64,000 nucleotides of DNA from assembly GCF_022234545.1 (NCBI RefSeq), contig NZ_JAIEUI010000031.1, positions 1-64,000 on the forward strand. The letters run 5' to 3'. A program made the position numbers and the translations under genes. The stretch is from Paenibacillus piscarius. Its GTDB lineage: Bacteria > Bacillota > Bacilli > Paenibacillales > Paenibacillaceae. Below are positions 17,306 through 25,745 of this stretch, one piece after another. How positions within the stretch are numbered: the first letter of the stretch is position 1; each line of letters begins with the position of its first letter. The notes below the pieces were generated by a model. That model did not search any database, was not told the origin of the DNA, and saw only the letters and a program-made list of their open reading frames with translations.

Positions 17306-17497
17306 ATGAAGGGTTATTCTTCAAGAGAAATGATAAAAATGATCGAAGCAGATGGATGGTATTATATTCGGGCGACTGGTGATCACTATCAATACAAACA
17401 TCCAATCAAGCCCGGCAAGGTTACCATTCCTCATCCCAACAAAGATCTGCCGAAGAAAACCATCGTAAGTATCCTCAAGCAGGCAGGACTTCAATAG
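17306..17497 (+). CDS. hicA: HicA-type mRNA interferase toxin
   Basis: A 63-residue basic protein with the HicA double-stranded RNA-binding-like fold. SSREMIKMIEADGWYYIRATGDHYQYKHP contains the catalytic His in GDHYQYKH, and KVTIPHPNKDLPKKTIVSILKQAGL is the usual C-terminus. It cleaves mRNA when free of its antitoxin. GGAGGAT precedes the start. Toxin-first order with the antitoxin 24 bases downstream is standard for hicAB. Confidence 0.95.
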   Translation: MKGYSSREMIKMIEADGWYYIRATGDHYQYKHPIKPGKVTIPHPNKDLPKKTIVSILKQAGLQ

Positions 17498-17521
17498 CTC
17501 CATCGAAAGGAGATCATACAA

Positions 17522-17947
17522 ATGAAGGATAAAGTGAAATTTTACCGTTATTTTGCGACCTTTGAACAAGACGAAGATGGAATTACTGTAGAATTCCCTG
17601 ATCTTCCTGGTGCAATTACCTGCGGTCAGAATATAGACGAAGCTGTCCAGATGGCCAAAGATTGCCTGGCTCTGCACCTATTTGGAATGGAGGAGGATGG
17701 CGACTTAATCCCTGTGCCCTCTGGTATAGATAAGCTCAATCAACTCACAGCAGGAACGGGGAAAGTGGCTGCTCTTATTGAAGTGTTTATGCCACCCTAC
17801 CGGAATTCCATATCAGAACGTTCTGTGAAAAAAACACTAACTATTCCAAAGTGGCTGGATGACCTCGCTGCGACAAATAATGTGAATTACTCGCGGATTT
17901 TACAGGATGCATTGAAGGAACAACTTGGTGTAAATGAACGCAGATAA
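17522..17947 (+). CDS. hicB: HicB-type antitoxin
   Basis: A 141-residue antitoxin. The N-terminal degenerate RNase H-like HicB domain reads YRYFATFEQDEDGITVEFPDLPGAITCGQNIDEA. The C-terminal ribbon-helix-helix (about 100-138) reads SVKKTLTIPKWLDDLAATNNVNYSRILQDALKEQL and would bind the operator for autoregulation. GAAAGGAG precedes the ATG. It neutralises HicA and ends at a strong terminator. The pair sits between two 51-bp repeat arrays. Confidence 0.95.
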   Translation: MKDKVKFYRYFATFEQDEDGITVEFPDLPGAITCGQNIDEAVQMAKDCLALHLFGMEEDGDLIPVPSGIDKLNQLTAGTGKVAALIEVFMPPYRNSISERSVKKTLTIPKWLDDLAATNNVNYSRILQDALKEQLGVNERR

Positions 17948-17966
17948 ACCATAGATAAGAGGATAA

Positions 17967-18002
17967 GGGAAGACGGGAGGTTGCCGTCTTCCCTTCTTTT
18001 TG
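17967..18002 (+). terminator. Rho-independent terminator of hicAB
   Basis: GGGAAGACGG pairs with CCGTCTTCCC around GAGGTTG, followed by TTCTTTTT. Confidence 0.92.
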
Positions 18003-18017
18003 CAGGAGTGAGTTTAA

Positions 18018-18197
18018 TTGTATTCAGTACAGCTAAAATTGGCCTGAAAACCGGATAAGATGCGATAACTGCACTCTGTACATTTAAAATGAAGCGAAGG
18101 CAGACTATTAGAGAATGTGCTTGAAATAGATGTACGAATGCAGCTAAGTCGCACAGAGGGCCTGTATTGTTCACTTTAGTTGTATGAACTACAGCTA
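18018..18197. repeat. Family B repeat, two 51-bp pairs (B1)
   Basis: Four related elements of the form TGTATtcagTACAGCTAAAA start near 18019, 18070, 18131 and 18181. Units 1-2 are 51 bp apart. In units 3-4 the CAGC blocks (18141, 18192) are 51 bp apart. The middle gap is about 60 bp. The 51411-51589 array has the same 51 / ~62 / 51 layout. It starts 16 bp after the hicB terminator. The units are degenerate, so the alignment is by eye. Confidence 0.55.
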
Positions 18198-18261
18198 TCC
18201 CCCTGCGCCACAGATACCACAGTTTGACAACAACCCCGCACGCGGAATAAAATAATACCAT

Positions 18262-18281
18262 ATGATAGATAAATATATCAT
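18262..18281. promoter_or_regulatory. Candidate TetR operator
   Basis: ATGATA and TATCAT flank eight A/T-rich bases, a 20-bp dyad about 50 bases upstream of the tetR start. The symmetry and position fit autoregulation. Confidence 0.4.
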
Positions 18282-18331
18282 TTTAACTACAAAACTATCA
18301 CCTAATTCACCGCAGAGGCAGGCAGAGGTTC

Positions 18332-18910
18332 ATGAAAACAAGTGTTAAGGACAGCAAGCGTAAGGCCATTCTAGATGCAGCTACGGAGCTGCTGGCACTC
18401 AAGCAGACGGCTACGCTGCAGGAGATCGCGGATCACGCAGGGATCGGCATTGCGACGCTGCACCGGTATTTCTCTACCAGGGAGCTGCTGCTGGATGCGC
18501 TGGCGCTGAATGCGATCGGGCTGGTGGAAGAAGCGCTGGGGGGAGTTACCGCAGACGAGCACGATATGCTTCCGTTCCTGACGGAAGTGTTCGAGGTGCT
18601 GATTCCTTTGGGCAGCAAGGTGTTTTTTCTCAGCTCAGCAGCCTCCGTGGACGAGAATCCGCATATTGTTGCTGAGGAAGCACGGATTAAGCAGCCGATG
18701 CGGGAAGCGGTGGAGGGCTGGCAGGCACGCGGTCTGCTGAATGCCGGAATGCCCGCCCACTGGATCATAACGGTCATGTATAATCTGTTGTTCGTTGCCT
18801 GGCAGGAGATCCAGAAGGGTAATCTGGCGAAGAATGATGCTCCGAAGCTGCTGGTTCATACAGTCCTTCAAGGCTTCGGCGGTGGCATAGGACAAAGGGA
18901 CGGCAAGTAA
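18332..18910 (+). CDS. TetR-family transcriptional regulator
   Basis: A 192-residue repressor. The N-terminal HTH reads KAILDAATELLALKQTATLQEIADHAGIGIATLHRYFSTRELLLDAL (about 10-58). The C-terminal all-helical ligand domain (about 70-185) has the form of the TetR C_33-like multidrug regulators. A GNAT acetyltransferase follows 65 bases downstream and may be cotranscribed. No efflux pump is adjacent, so its target beyond itself and the GNAT gene is unknown. Confidence 0.9.
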   Translation: MKTSVKDSKRKAILDAATELLALKQTATLQEIADHAGIGIATLHRYFSTRELLLDALALNAIGLVEEALGGVTADEHDMLPFLTEVFEVLIPLGSKVFFLSSAASVDENPHIVAEEARIKQPMREAVEGWQARGLLNAGMPAHWIITVMYNLLFVAWQEIQKGNLAKNDAPKLLVHTVLQGFGGGIGQRDGK

Positions 18911-18975
18911 AAGTGAAGAGTGCTCGTTCACCAAGACGGTTAGAATCTAGAGTGGAACAATAAGGAGGAACCTGT

Positions 18976-19587
18976 ATGTCAACACTGCAAGTAGAGATCG
19001 TGAGCCGCCTGAATGAAGAACAGAAACGTGAGGTCGCCAGGCTGTATTATCAGGCTTTTACCTTGAAATTCAGTGGAATATGGATCTTCTCCCGTAAAGA
19101 GCAGGATATTGTGGAGGTGCTGAGCCGCTGCTTGCGTTATGACAATGCTCTGTATGCCGTATATGAGGGAAAGGTCGTAGGCTTTGCCGGTATGGAGACA
19201 GGGGATGGCTTCTTCATGGCGCTGAGTTACCGCTCGCTCAGACAGACCTTCGGTGTGCTCGGCGGTGCCTGGCGTTACGCAGCCTATGGCTTCTACCGTC
19301 TGCTCAATGGCGATACCCCTTCAAATACAGTGCATATTGATCCGCTTGTCGTGTCCGCTGAGGCGAGAGGGCTGGGCGTCGGGACCCGGCTGCTGGAGGC
19401 TGTCTTCGCATGGTCCAAGGAGGCGGACCGCGGCAAGGTGATGCTGGAGGTCGTCGATACGAACCCGCTGGCCAAGAAGCTGTATGAGCGGGTAGGCTTC
19501 CGGACCTTCAAGGTGCAGAATACCCGCCTGTTCTCCGCTCAGGCCGGCTTCCACAAAGTGCTGCATATGGAGAAGCTGCTGGATTAG
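18976..19587 (+). CDS. GNAT-family N-acetyltransferase
   Basis: A 203-residue acetyltransferase. The acetyl-CoA-binding motif A is at HIDPLVVSAEARGLGVGTRLLEAVF (RxxGxG core ARGLGVG), with motif B near NPLAKKLYERVGFRTF. The middle segment (YAAYGFYRLLNGDTPSN) is longer than in minimal GNATs. AAGGAGGAAC precedes the start. It probably acetylates a small amine such as an antibiotic or polyamine. Linkage to the TetR gene suggests a detoxification role, but this is inference. Confidence 0.88.
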   Translation: MSTLQVEIVSRLNEEQKREVARLYYQAFTLKFSGIWIFSRKEQDIVEVLSRCLRYDNALYAVYEGKVVGFAGMETGDGFFMALSYRSLRQTFGVLGGAWRYAAYGFYRLLNGDTPSNTVHIDPLVVSAEARGLGVGTRLLEAVFAWSKEADRGKVMLEVVDTNPLAKKLYERVGFRTFKVQNTRLFSAQAGFHKVLHMEKLLD

Positions 19588-19600
19588 CGCATGGCCCGGT

Positions 19601-19630
19601 CCCGGTCCGACTGAAGGATCGGGATTTTTA
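19601..19630 (+). terminator. Rho-independent terminator after GNAT gene
   Basis: CCCGGTCC pairs with GGATCGGG (one G-U pair), followed by ATTTTTA. Confidence 0.8.
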
Positions 19631-19644
19631 TTGGGCAAAAAGTC

Positions 19645-19701
19645 TGGACAACATCGCCCGGAAGCAGGTATATTAAGTTAGTAAAGTTAATTAACAATAT
19701 A
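19645..19701 (+). promoter_or_regulatory. Promoter and ROK-type operator region
   Basis: TGGACA (19645-19650), an 18-bp spacer and TATATT (19669-19674) could form the promoter. Overlapping and downstream lies AGTTAGTAAAGTTAATTAAC, which contains the palindrome GTTAATTAAC and repeated AGTTA. This is similar in kind to the TTAGTT-based operators of XylR/NagC regulators, and the adjacent ROK regulator is the likely binder. Confidence 0.4.
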
Positions 19702-19727
19702 GAATAATATAGAACGGAGTATGGATC

Positions 19728-20915
19728 ATGAGGATGCAGACGGCCGGGACGCCCCAGGCGATGCGCAATCTGAATGAATATCTGATTCTGGACAAAATTA
19801 TATCCGGCGGGCCGCAATCGCGGGCGGATCTTAGCCGCCATACCGGCTTGAGCAAGCCTACGGTCTCTTCGGCGATTACTCAGCTCATCGAACGGGGGCT
19901 GGTCCGGGAGACAGGCAGGGCAGAGAATACCCAGGGCCGCAAAGCAACGCTGCTGGAGTTCAACCCGACATGCTTCTATATCATAGGTGCGGAGCTGGGG
20001 GGCAGCAGGATGAGACTGGCGCTGGCAGATATGAGCAGCGGGATCGTGCTTGATCAGCAGCTGCCGCTGCCGGAGGACAGTGTGACCGGGAGTGCATTCC
20101 AGGATTATCTGGTACAGGCGGTGGAAGGACTGCTTGCTGCAGCCGGGATCAGCTGGGAGAAGATCCGGGCGGCGGCCTTCGGGATTCCCGGTGTGGTGGA
20201 CCCGGCAGACGGCACGGTATCTGACCTTGTCGCGCCGCTGCGGGGATGCGAGGCAGCTCTAAGCAAGGCTGCTCTGGCAGAACTCTTCCCGGTTCCGGTG
20301 GTGACGGAGAACGATGTGAATCTGGCTGCCATGGCAGAGTATAGCAGCTCCGGCGCAGCGGGGGGCCAATCTCTGCTCTATTTCTCCATCGGGGAAGGAA
20401 CCGGGGGCGGCTTGATTATCCATGGTGAGATCTACCGGGGGCTTGGCGGCGGTGCGGGTGAACTCGCTAATCTGACGCTGAGCGCAGGCCGGCTGGAGGA
20501 GGTGCTGTCCGCAGACGGCCTGCTGCGGCTGGCGGCACAGAAGGCCGGGGAGCAGGCCAAATCCTCCGCCGGGCCTCTGATATCATCGCCCGGGATTACA
20601 GCAGACCAGCTGCTTGATGAAGTACGCCAAGGGGACCGGCTGGCCCATACGGTGATCGATGCCTACTGCAGTCTGCTAGCTGAGGCGATTGTCAGCATCT
20701 GCGCGTTGATGGCTCCCGGGACGATCATTCTCGGCGGAGAGCTTGGCCGTCACGGGGATGTGCTGCTGCCCCGATTGGAAGCTAAGCTGAGCGGGCTGCA
20801 GCGGAAGCCGAAGCTGGCCGCTTCCGGCAACGGCGACAGGGATGTTGTCCTTGGAGCGGTGCAGATTGCGGTGCAATCTGCATTCAACCACCTGCGGGAC
20901 TTACGTGAACAATGA
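19728..20915 (+). CDS. ROK-family transcriptional regulator (NagC/XylR type)
   Basis: A 395-residue regulator with an N-terminal winged HTH (about 10-75, ISGGPQSRADLSRHTGLSKPTVSSAITQLIERGLVRETG) fused to a ROK sugar-sensing domain (about 85-390). The latter includes FGIPGVVDP, ENDVNLAAMAEY and GEGTGGGLIIHGEIYRG. The usual ROK zinc-binding CxC motif is not obvious (GGGAGELANLTLSAGR lies where it is expected), which is common among regulators. It heads a four-gene run: regulator, ROK kinase, MFS transporter and membrane AraC regulator. It probably senses the sugar handled by these genes. Confidence 0.9.
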   Translation: MRMQTAGTPQAMRNLNEYLILDKIISGGPQSRADLSRHTGLSKPTVSSAITQLIERGLVRETGRAENTQGRKATLLEFNPTCFYIIGAELGGSRMRLALADMSSGIVLDQQLPLPEDSVTGSAFQDYLVQAVEGLLAAAGISWEKIRAAAFGIPGVVDPADGTVSDLVAPLRGCEAALSKAALAELFPVPVVTENDVNLAAMAEYSSSGAAGGQSLLYFSIGEGTGGGLIIHGEIYRGLGGGAGELANLTLSAGRLEEVLSADGLLRLAAQKAGEQAKSSAGPLISSPGITADQLLDEVRQGDRLAHTVIDAYCSLLAEAIVSICALMAPGTIILGGELGRHGDVLLPRLEAKLSGLQRKPKLAASGNGDRDVVLGAVQIAVQSAFNHLRDLREQ

Positions 20916-20956
20916 GCACCCATTCAGAATCTACAAGAAATGCGGGGGAATGCGAT

Positions 20957-21940
20957 ATGAAGATGTATAGTGCCGGAATTGATGTCGGCGGAACCAAAAC
21001 CCTGATCTGCCTGACCAACGAGGCAGGAGCTGTTCTGGTGGAGCATAAGCTGGAGACCCGGCTGAGCCGGGACCCGGAGGTGTTCTTCCGCTGGTTGTTC
21101 GATGAACTGGAGCAGCTCTGCAAGCGTAACGGAGGCACGCTATCCTCCCTGCAGGGAGTGGGCTTCGGATTCCCTGGCGTCATGAATGAAGAGACCGGTA
21201 CACTCACCAGTGCTCCTGCCCTGAATTGGCCGCCGGACACCGATATCCGTCCGATTATCGCCTCATTTTACAGTGGGATGGTGGTGCTGGACAACGATGT
21301 GAATATGGCGGCGCTCGGGGAATATTACGCCGGAGCGGCTGCAGGCGCAGAGCATTTCATTATGATCACAGTGGGTACAGGAGTCGGCAGCGCCTTGTTC
21401 CTGAACGGGCGGCTGTACCGGGGAGCCGGATATGCTGCCGGGGAGATCGGCTATCTCATCGTGGAGCCCGGGGCAATTAGCGCAAAGCCTGCTGCGGAAT
21501 ATAGTGAATTCGGACCGCTTGAGATGGAGGTCTCCGGCACAGGCATTGGGGTCAAGGCTGCAGCCGAGCTGCACAAGCATAGCCGCCCATCACTGATCCG
21601 CGAGCTGGCACATGGCGGCCCGATCCGGGCAGAGCATGTATTCGCTGCAGCGCAGCGGGGGGATGAAGCGGCAACCGGGCTGCTGGACCGGGCCTATGAG
21701 CAGCTGGCAGCGGCGGTGAAGAATATTGCGCTCACCCTTGATCTGGAGCTTGTCGTGCTCGGCGGCGGAGTTGTGGAGAAGAATCCGGGCTACGTGGAGG
21801 AGATTGCAAGGCGTGTAGGGCGATATGCTCCACGGCAAGCACTGACGCTCCGGCAGGCGGTGCTTGGCAATCAGGCGGGGGCCATCGGCGCGGCTGGGGC
21901 TGCAAGAAGCGGGTTGGCCGCTGGCATAGGAAAGAATTGA
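20957..21940 (+). CDS. ROK-family sugar kinase (glucokinase-like)
   Basis: A 327-residue ASKHA-fold kinase. It shows the ATP phosphate 1 motif YSAGIDVGGTKT, the substrate loop LDNDVNMAALGEYY, phosphate 2 ITVGTGVGSALFLNGRLYRG and adenosine motif LELVVLGGGVV. I take ATG 20957, with GGGGGAA upstream, because ROK kinases begin just before GIDVGGT. An alternative ATG at 20912 overlaps the regulator stop (ATGA) and would add 15 residues. The zinc motif (CGCGxxGCxE) of typical glucokinases is absent. EVSGTGIGVKAAAE follows directly, so sugar specificity is open. Confidence 0.88.
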   Translation: MKMYSAGIDVGGTKTLICLTNEAGAVLVEHKLETRLSRDPEVFFRWLFDELEQLCKRNGGTLSSLQGVGFGFPGVMNEETGTLTSAPALNWPPDTDIRPIIASFYSGMVVLDNDVNMAALGEYYAGAAAGAEHFIMITVGTGVGSALFLNGRLYRGAGYAAGEIGYLIVEPGAISAKPAAEYSEFGPLEMEVSGTGIGVKAAAELHKHSRPSLIRELAHGGPIRAEHVFAAAQRGDEAATGLLDRAYEQLAAAVKNIALTLDLELVVLGGGVVEKNPGYVEEIARRVGRYAPRQALTLRQAVLGNQAGAIGAAGAARSGLAAGIGKN

Positions 21941-21950
21941 GGGATTGAAC

Positions 21951-23153
21951 ATGAAACGCGGAACAAGCATAATGAGATTCAATGTAAGCAGCAAGGAGAG
22001 CAGTACCCTCCTGAAAATGCGCGGGCTCTATCTTTTCACAGGCCTGGCGGGAGGCAGCTTCAACCCCTATGTTACCTCGCTTCTGGTGCATCAGGGGATG
22101 ACCAGCCGGAACATCGGGACGATGATGGCCTTCGGCACCTTGCTTGCGATTCTGTTTCAGCCTTTGTGGGGGATTCTGGTAGACCGCTATCAGCGGACAA
22201 GGCTGGTACTGATGCTCACCCTGGTTGTTCCGGGAACAATAGTCTATCTATACAATGTCCGATGGCTTGCGGTCATCGTTATTGTATATAGCATATATAC
22301 GATTTTTCAGAGTACCCAGACGCCGATTGCCGATTCCTATGCTGTAAGTGCGGCCTCAGCGGCAGGCACCTCCTTCGGGACGATCCGGCTGTTCGGCAGT
22401 ATCGGTACGGCGCTCGGCGGCTATTTCGGCGGATTGTACCTCAACTGGCTGGGAGTTGCCGAGCTGTGGATTCCGTTCCTGCTCTTCAATCTGCTGGCTC
22501 TGACGCTGGTCATCACCATTCCGGTGAATGTGGAGCGGCGGACGAATAATGTCACCTTCACCAGCGGAATCCGGCGCTTGCTGGGCAACCGGGTCTTTCT
22601 GCTTTTCCTGGGCGGCTGCTTCCTGGTGAACCAGACACTGACGGCATTCAACTCCTTTTTTGTCCTGACGTTTCAGATGGCGGGCGGCAGCTTCGCGTGG
22701 TCAGGGATTGCTCTGCTGATCGCTTCGATTACCAGCGTCCCGGCTATGCTCGTTGCCTCTAAGGTTCTGAGCAAATACGGTTATGAGAAAACTCTGATGC
22801 TGGCCTCCGTCGCCTACATGCTCCGCTGGGCCATCCAGTGGCTCGTTCCGGTTCCGGCTGTTATGATAGGGGTCCAGACGCTGCATGGCCTGTCGTTCGG
22901 CTTCTTCTATATCGCTGCCGTGGAGTATGTGGCCTCCATCACCGGCAAAGAGCTGCAAGCCACCGGACAGAGCCTGTTCAACATGGTATTCGTGGGGCTC
23001 GGCGGCATGGCCGGGAACCTGCTGAACGGGTATTTGCTAGATGCCGGCGGACCGCGGCTGATGTATTTCTCGTGTACCGTCAGTGCTGCGCTGGGCGCCT
23101 TGCTGCTGTACCGGGTGCAATCGGTATCGCGGGCGCGCCAGCAGCATTCATAA
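21951..23153 (+). CDS. MFS transporter
   Basis: A 400-residue major facilitator with about twelve membrane segments. GILVDRYQRTRLVLM between TM2 and TM3 is the family loop motif. The N-terminal half resembles the nucleoside/sugar:H+ symporter-like (MFS_1_like, LacY-related) group. ATG 21951 with TGAGGG upstream is preferred to TTG 21945. It follows the ROK kinase by ten bases and precedes the membrane AraC gene by 18, so it belongs to that operon. It probably imports a mono- or disaccharide that the kinase then phosphorylates, though export is possible. Confidence 0.88.
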   Translation: MKRGTSIMRFNVSSKESSTLLKMRGLYLFTGLAGGSFNPYVTSLLVHQGMTSRNIGTMMAFGTLLAILFQPLWGILVDRYQRTRLVLMLTLVVPGTIVYLYNVRWLAVIVIVYSIYTIFQSTQTPIADSYAVSAASAAGTSFGTIRLFGSIGTALGGYFGGLYLNWLGVAELWIPFLLFNLLALTLVITIPVNVERRTNNVTFTSGIRRLLGNRVFLLFLGGCFLVNQTLTAFNSFFVLTFQMAGGSFAWSGIALLIASITSVPAMLVASKVLSKYGYEKTLMLASVAYMLRWAIQWLVPVPAVMIGVQTLHGLSFGFFYIAAVEYVASITGKELQATGQSLFNMVFVGLGGMAGNLLNGYLLDAGGPRLMYFSCTVSAALGALLLYRVQSVSRARQQHS

Positions 23154-23171
23154 GAAGGAGGGGGAAGCGGG

Positions 23172-25409
23172 ATGAAGCGCAGTTGGTATAGTCGGATGCT
23201 ATTTTCATACTTCCCTGTCTTTCTGCTTGTAGTGACCGTGCTGATCTTCCTGGCCTTCATGATTGTGACCGAGCTGTCGCGGAGTGAGACCCGGAAGGCC
23301 AATTATATCTCGACCAGCTATATTGCCGATACAGTGGAGCGGACGCTTGGCGATATCGAGCTTGGGGTGCTGCAGGAGATTGGGGGCAATTATTCCTATA
23401 ATGATTACCTGGATGCTCCCTCCGGCAGCGATTCGCCGGTCCGCGGCTCCTATGAGATTGTGCAGAGCATGAACAAGCTCTCGGAGCGCTTCAGCCTCAT
23501 TGATTCCATCTATGTCTACCGCAGCAAGGACAAGCAGATCCTCAGCCAGAGCGGATACATGAATCTGGAGCAGTCCGGGGAGGCGGATTATCTGAACCGT
23601 CTCTCGATGGACAAGGAGACGCATGGCTGGAGCACGGTGCGGGAGATTCAGGCCAGGAATTCCCGTGAGCTGCACAAGGTGATCAGCATGGCCGGGAGGC
23701 TGCCGATCCCCTGGGGCTCCGAAGGCTATATTGTAATCAATGTCAGCGTATACCGCCTGGAGCGGCTGGTGGAGAGTCTGACCAATGAAGACTTGTCCTT
23801 CCTGCATATCAAGGATGCCGCAGGCAACCCGATCTATGATTCCCCGCCAGCCGAGGACGGCGGGAAGAACAGAACGCTGTCCACGATTGAGGCGAAGAAT
23901 CTAGGCTGGACCTTCGAGAGCGGCCTGCAGGCCGGGCGGTTGTTCGACTGGATCTCTGTCATCTCCTACGTCTGGTTCGTGATCGGACTGGTGACAATTG
24001 CCCTGGGTGTGTTCTATATCATCTATATTACCCGGCGGAATTACCGGCCGATCCATCAGCTGATGCTGCGGATTCAGTCCCTTCAGCCGGAGCACCGGAA
24101 GGCTGGAGCAGCCCCGGACGGCGCTTCGGATGAGCTGGCGCTGATGCATCATGCGCTGGACAGGCTGGTTCAGGTCACGACCGACTATGAGCGGGAGCGT
24201 TATGAGAATCTGGTCATTCAGCGCCGGGAGCTGTTCATGGACTTCCTGAGCGGTGAGCGGCTGGAGGATGCAGCGGAGCGGCTGGCTGCGGTGGACCCCT
24301 TCGGGGGCACACGGGATTTCGCAGCCTTCGTGGTCATGACAGCGGAGCTGAACCGGGAGAAGGACTGGCATTCCCTGCCTGAGCAGGATCAGAATCTGCT
24401 GAAGTTCGCTCTTACCAATGTCATGGGCGATCTGATGGCCAGCCAGCAGCTTCAGGCCTGGTCTGAATGGATCAGCGGCCAGCGGCTCGGGATTATGATC
24501 GGCCTGCGGCAGCCTCCGGGGGAGAATAACCCCGATACTCTGCTGGAGCTGGCCAAGGGCTGTCATAGCTGGATTATGGATAACCTGCGGCTCTCGCTGA
24601 CCTTCGGGATTGGCCCGGCGGTTACAGACTGGCAGGAGATCCGGCATTCCTATAACGCTGCGGCTGAAGTGCTGAGCCACCGGCTCTCGCTGGGCACGGG
24701 CGTGGCGGCCGCCCACGCAGACCGGCAGGAAGATTCCGCGCTGCAGAGCTATAAATACTTCGGAAGCTTCACCCAGCTGGTCCGGGAATTCCGGCTCTCC
24801 GGCGAGAACTGGCGGACCAGGCTGGAGGAGATCTTCGGATCGTTCCGCCGGGACAGGCTGAAGGATGAAGAGATTTATATGCTGCTGGAGGTCCTGTTGC
24901 AAGCTCTGGAGCAGGAGCTGAAGGGATTATCAGACACGCTTGACCGCCAGCTGGCGGCGGCATGGACCGGAGGCATGAAGGAACGCATCCGCAGCAGTAC
25001 TGATCTCGAGGAGATTAGGGAGCTGCTAACAGCCTGGCTGAATGAAACCTACCATGTCTATGTATCAGCCAATGAGCTGAAGAGTCACCGGGTTATGATA
25101 ACAGAGGTCAAGCATTACATTGAAGAGCATTATGCCAATCCTGATCTGTCTCTGAACCATCTGAGTGACCGGTTCCAGATCTCTGCCAAATATGCGAGCT
25201 ACCTGTTCAAGGAAGAGTTCAACATGAAGTTCGTGGATTTCCTGGCCGAGCTGCGGTTAGGGAAGGCTAAGGAGCTGCTGGAGAATACCTCGGACAGTAT
25301 ACAGGATATCGCGCTGCAGATTGGATATGCTAATTCTATTACCTTCGGGCGGGTCTTCAAACGCATCACAGGAATGACGCCGGGGGATTACCGCAAGCAA
25401 AAGCAATAG
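23172..25409 (+). CDS. Membrane-bound AraC-type regulator (YtdP-like)
   Basis: A 745-residue one-component membrane sensor. It has TM1 at about residues 11-33, an extracellular sensor of about 230 residues, TM2 at about 262-285, and a cytoplasmic linker of about 350 residues with a degenerate cyclase-like region. A C-terminal AraC double HTH (about 645-745) contains SLNHLSDRFQISAKYASYLFKEEFNMKF and QDIALQIGYANSITFGRVFKRITGMTPGDYR. The architecture matches B. subtilis YtdP, which neighbours ytcP/ytcQ/yteP, as this gene neighbours equivalents of those genes. It probably senses an oligosaccharide outside and activates module B directly. Confidence 0.9.
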   Translation: MKRSWYSRMLFSYFPVFLLVVTVLIFLAFMIVTELSRSETRKANYISTSYIADTVERTLGDIELGVLQEIGGNYSYNDYLDAPSGSDSPVRGSYEIVQSMNKLSERFSLIDSIYVYRSKDKQILSQSGYMNLEQSGEADYLNRLSMDKETHGWSTVREIQARNSRELHKVISMAGRLPIPWGSEGYIVINVSVYRLERLVESLTNEDLSFLHIKDAAGNPIYDSPPAEDGGKNRTLSTIEAKNLGWTFESGLQAGRLFDWISVISYVWFVIGLVTIALGVFYIIYITRRNYRPIHQLMLRIQSLQPEHRKAGAAPDGASDELALMHHALDRLVQVTTDYERERYENLVIQRRELFMDFLSGERLEDAAERLAAVDPFGGTRDFAAFVVMTAELNREKDWHSLPEQDQNLLKFALTNVMGDLMASQQLQAWSEWISGQRLGIMIGLRQPPGENNPDTLLELAKGCHSWIMDNLRLSLTFGIGPAVTDWQEIRHSYNAAAEVLSHRLSLGTGVAAAHADRQEDSALQSYKYFGSFTQLVREFRLSGENWRTRLEEIFGSFRRDRLKDEEIYMLLEVLLQALEQELKGLSDTLDRQLAAAWTGGMKERIRSSTDLEEIRELLTAWLNETYHVYVSANELKSHRVMITEVKHYIEEHYANPDLSLNHLSDRFQISAKYASYLFKEEFNMKFVDFLAELRLGKAKELLENTSDSIQDIALQIGYANSITFGRVFKRITGMTPGDYRKQKQ

Positions 25410-25426
25410 CACAATGAATAGGCACC

Positions 25427-25467
25427 GCGTAAACCCGGAGGGGAAATTCCGGGTTTGCGCTTTTTTT
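25427..25467 (+). terminator. Rho-independent terminator after membrane AraC gene
   Basis: GCGTAAACCCGG pairs with CCGGGTTTGCGC, followed by TTTTTTT. It separates the regulator operon from module B. Confidence 0.93.
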
Positions 25468-25562
25468 GAGTTTTTATATGATAAAGTTGACATTATGCGT
25501 AGTCTTTATGGAAGTTATTTTTGTGACTGAAAGGATCTTTCGCTATGTCTGGTTGCGATAAT

Positions 25563-25641
25563 TGTATATTTACATTGAAAAATGCTGCGTCAGTATTGGA
25601 ATTTCATGAAAATTCGACAGGAAACATGTATATTGTACATT
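25563..25641. promoter_or_regulatory. Repeated TGTATATT-TACATT motif upstream of module B
   Basis: TGTATATTTACATT (25563-25576) and TGTATATTGTACATT (25627-25641) are near-identical dyads 64 bp apart in the 278-bp A/T-rich gap before the binding-protein gene. They are candidate sites for the membrane AraC regulator encoded upstream. The gap otherwise has TTGACA at 25487 without a well-placed -10. Confidence 0.4.
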
Positions 25642-25745
25642 CATTCTTTCAGTGTAATAATTCATCACATGGTCAAGCCTGAAACGTAACGTAGAGACAA
25701 CGGGCTGATTGAAATAGAATTCGAAAGGGATAGGTGATAGGAAAG

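Noticed and set aside
16694..17382. Repeat-encoded proteins over the A1 array
   Set aside because: Same artefact as at 33498. Three plus-strand frames and two minus-strand frames are open at once, and the peptides are low-complexity repeats.
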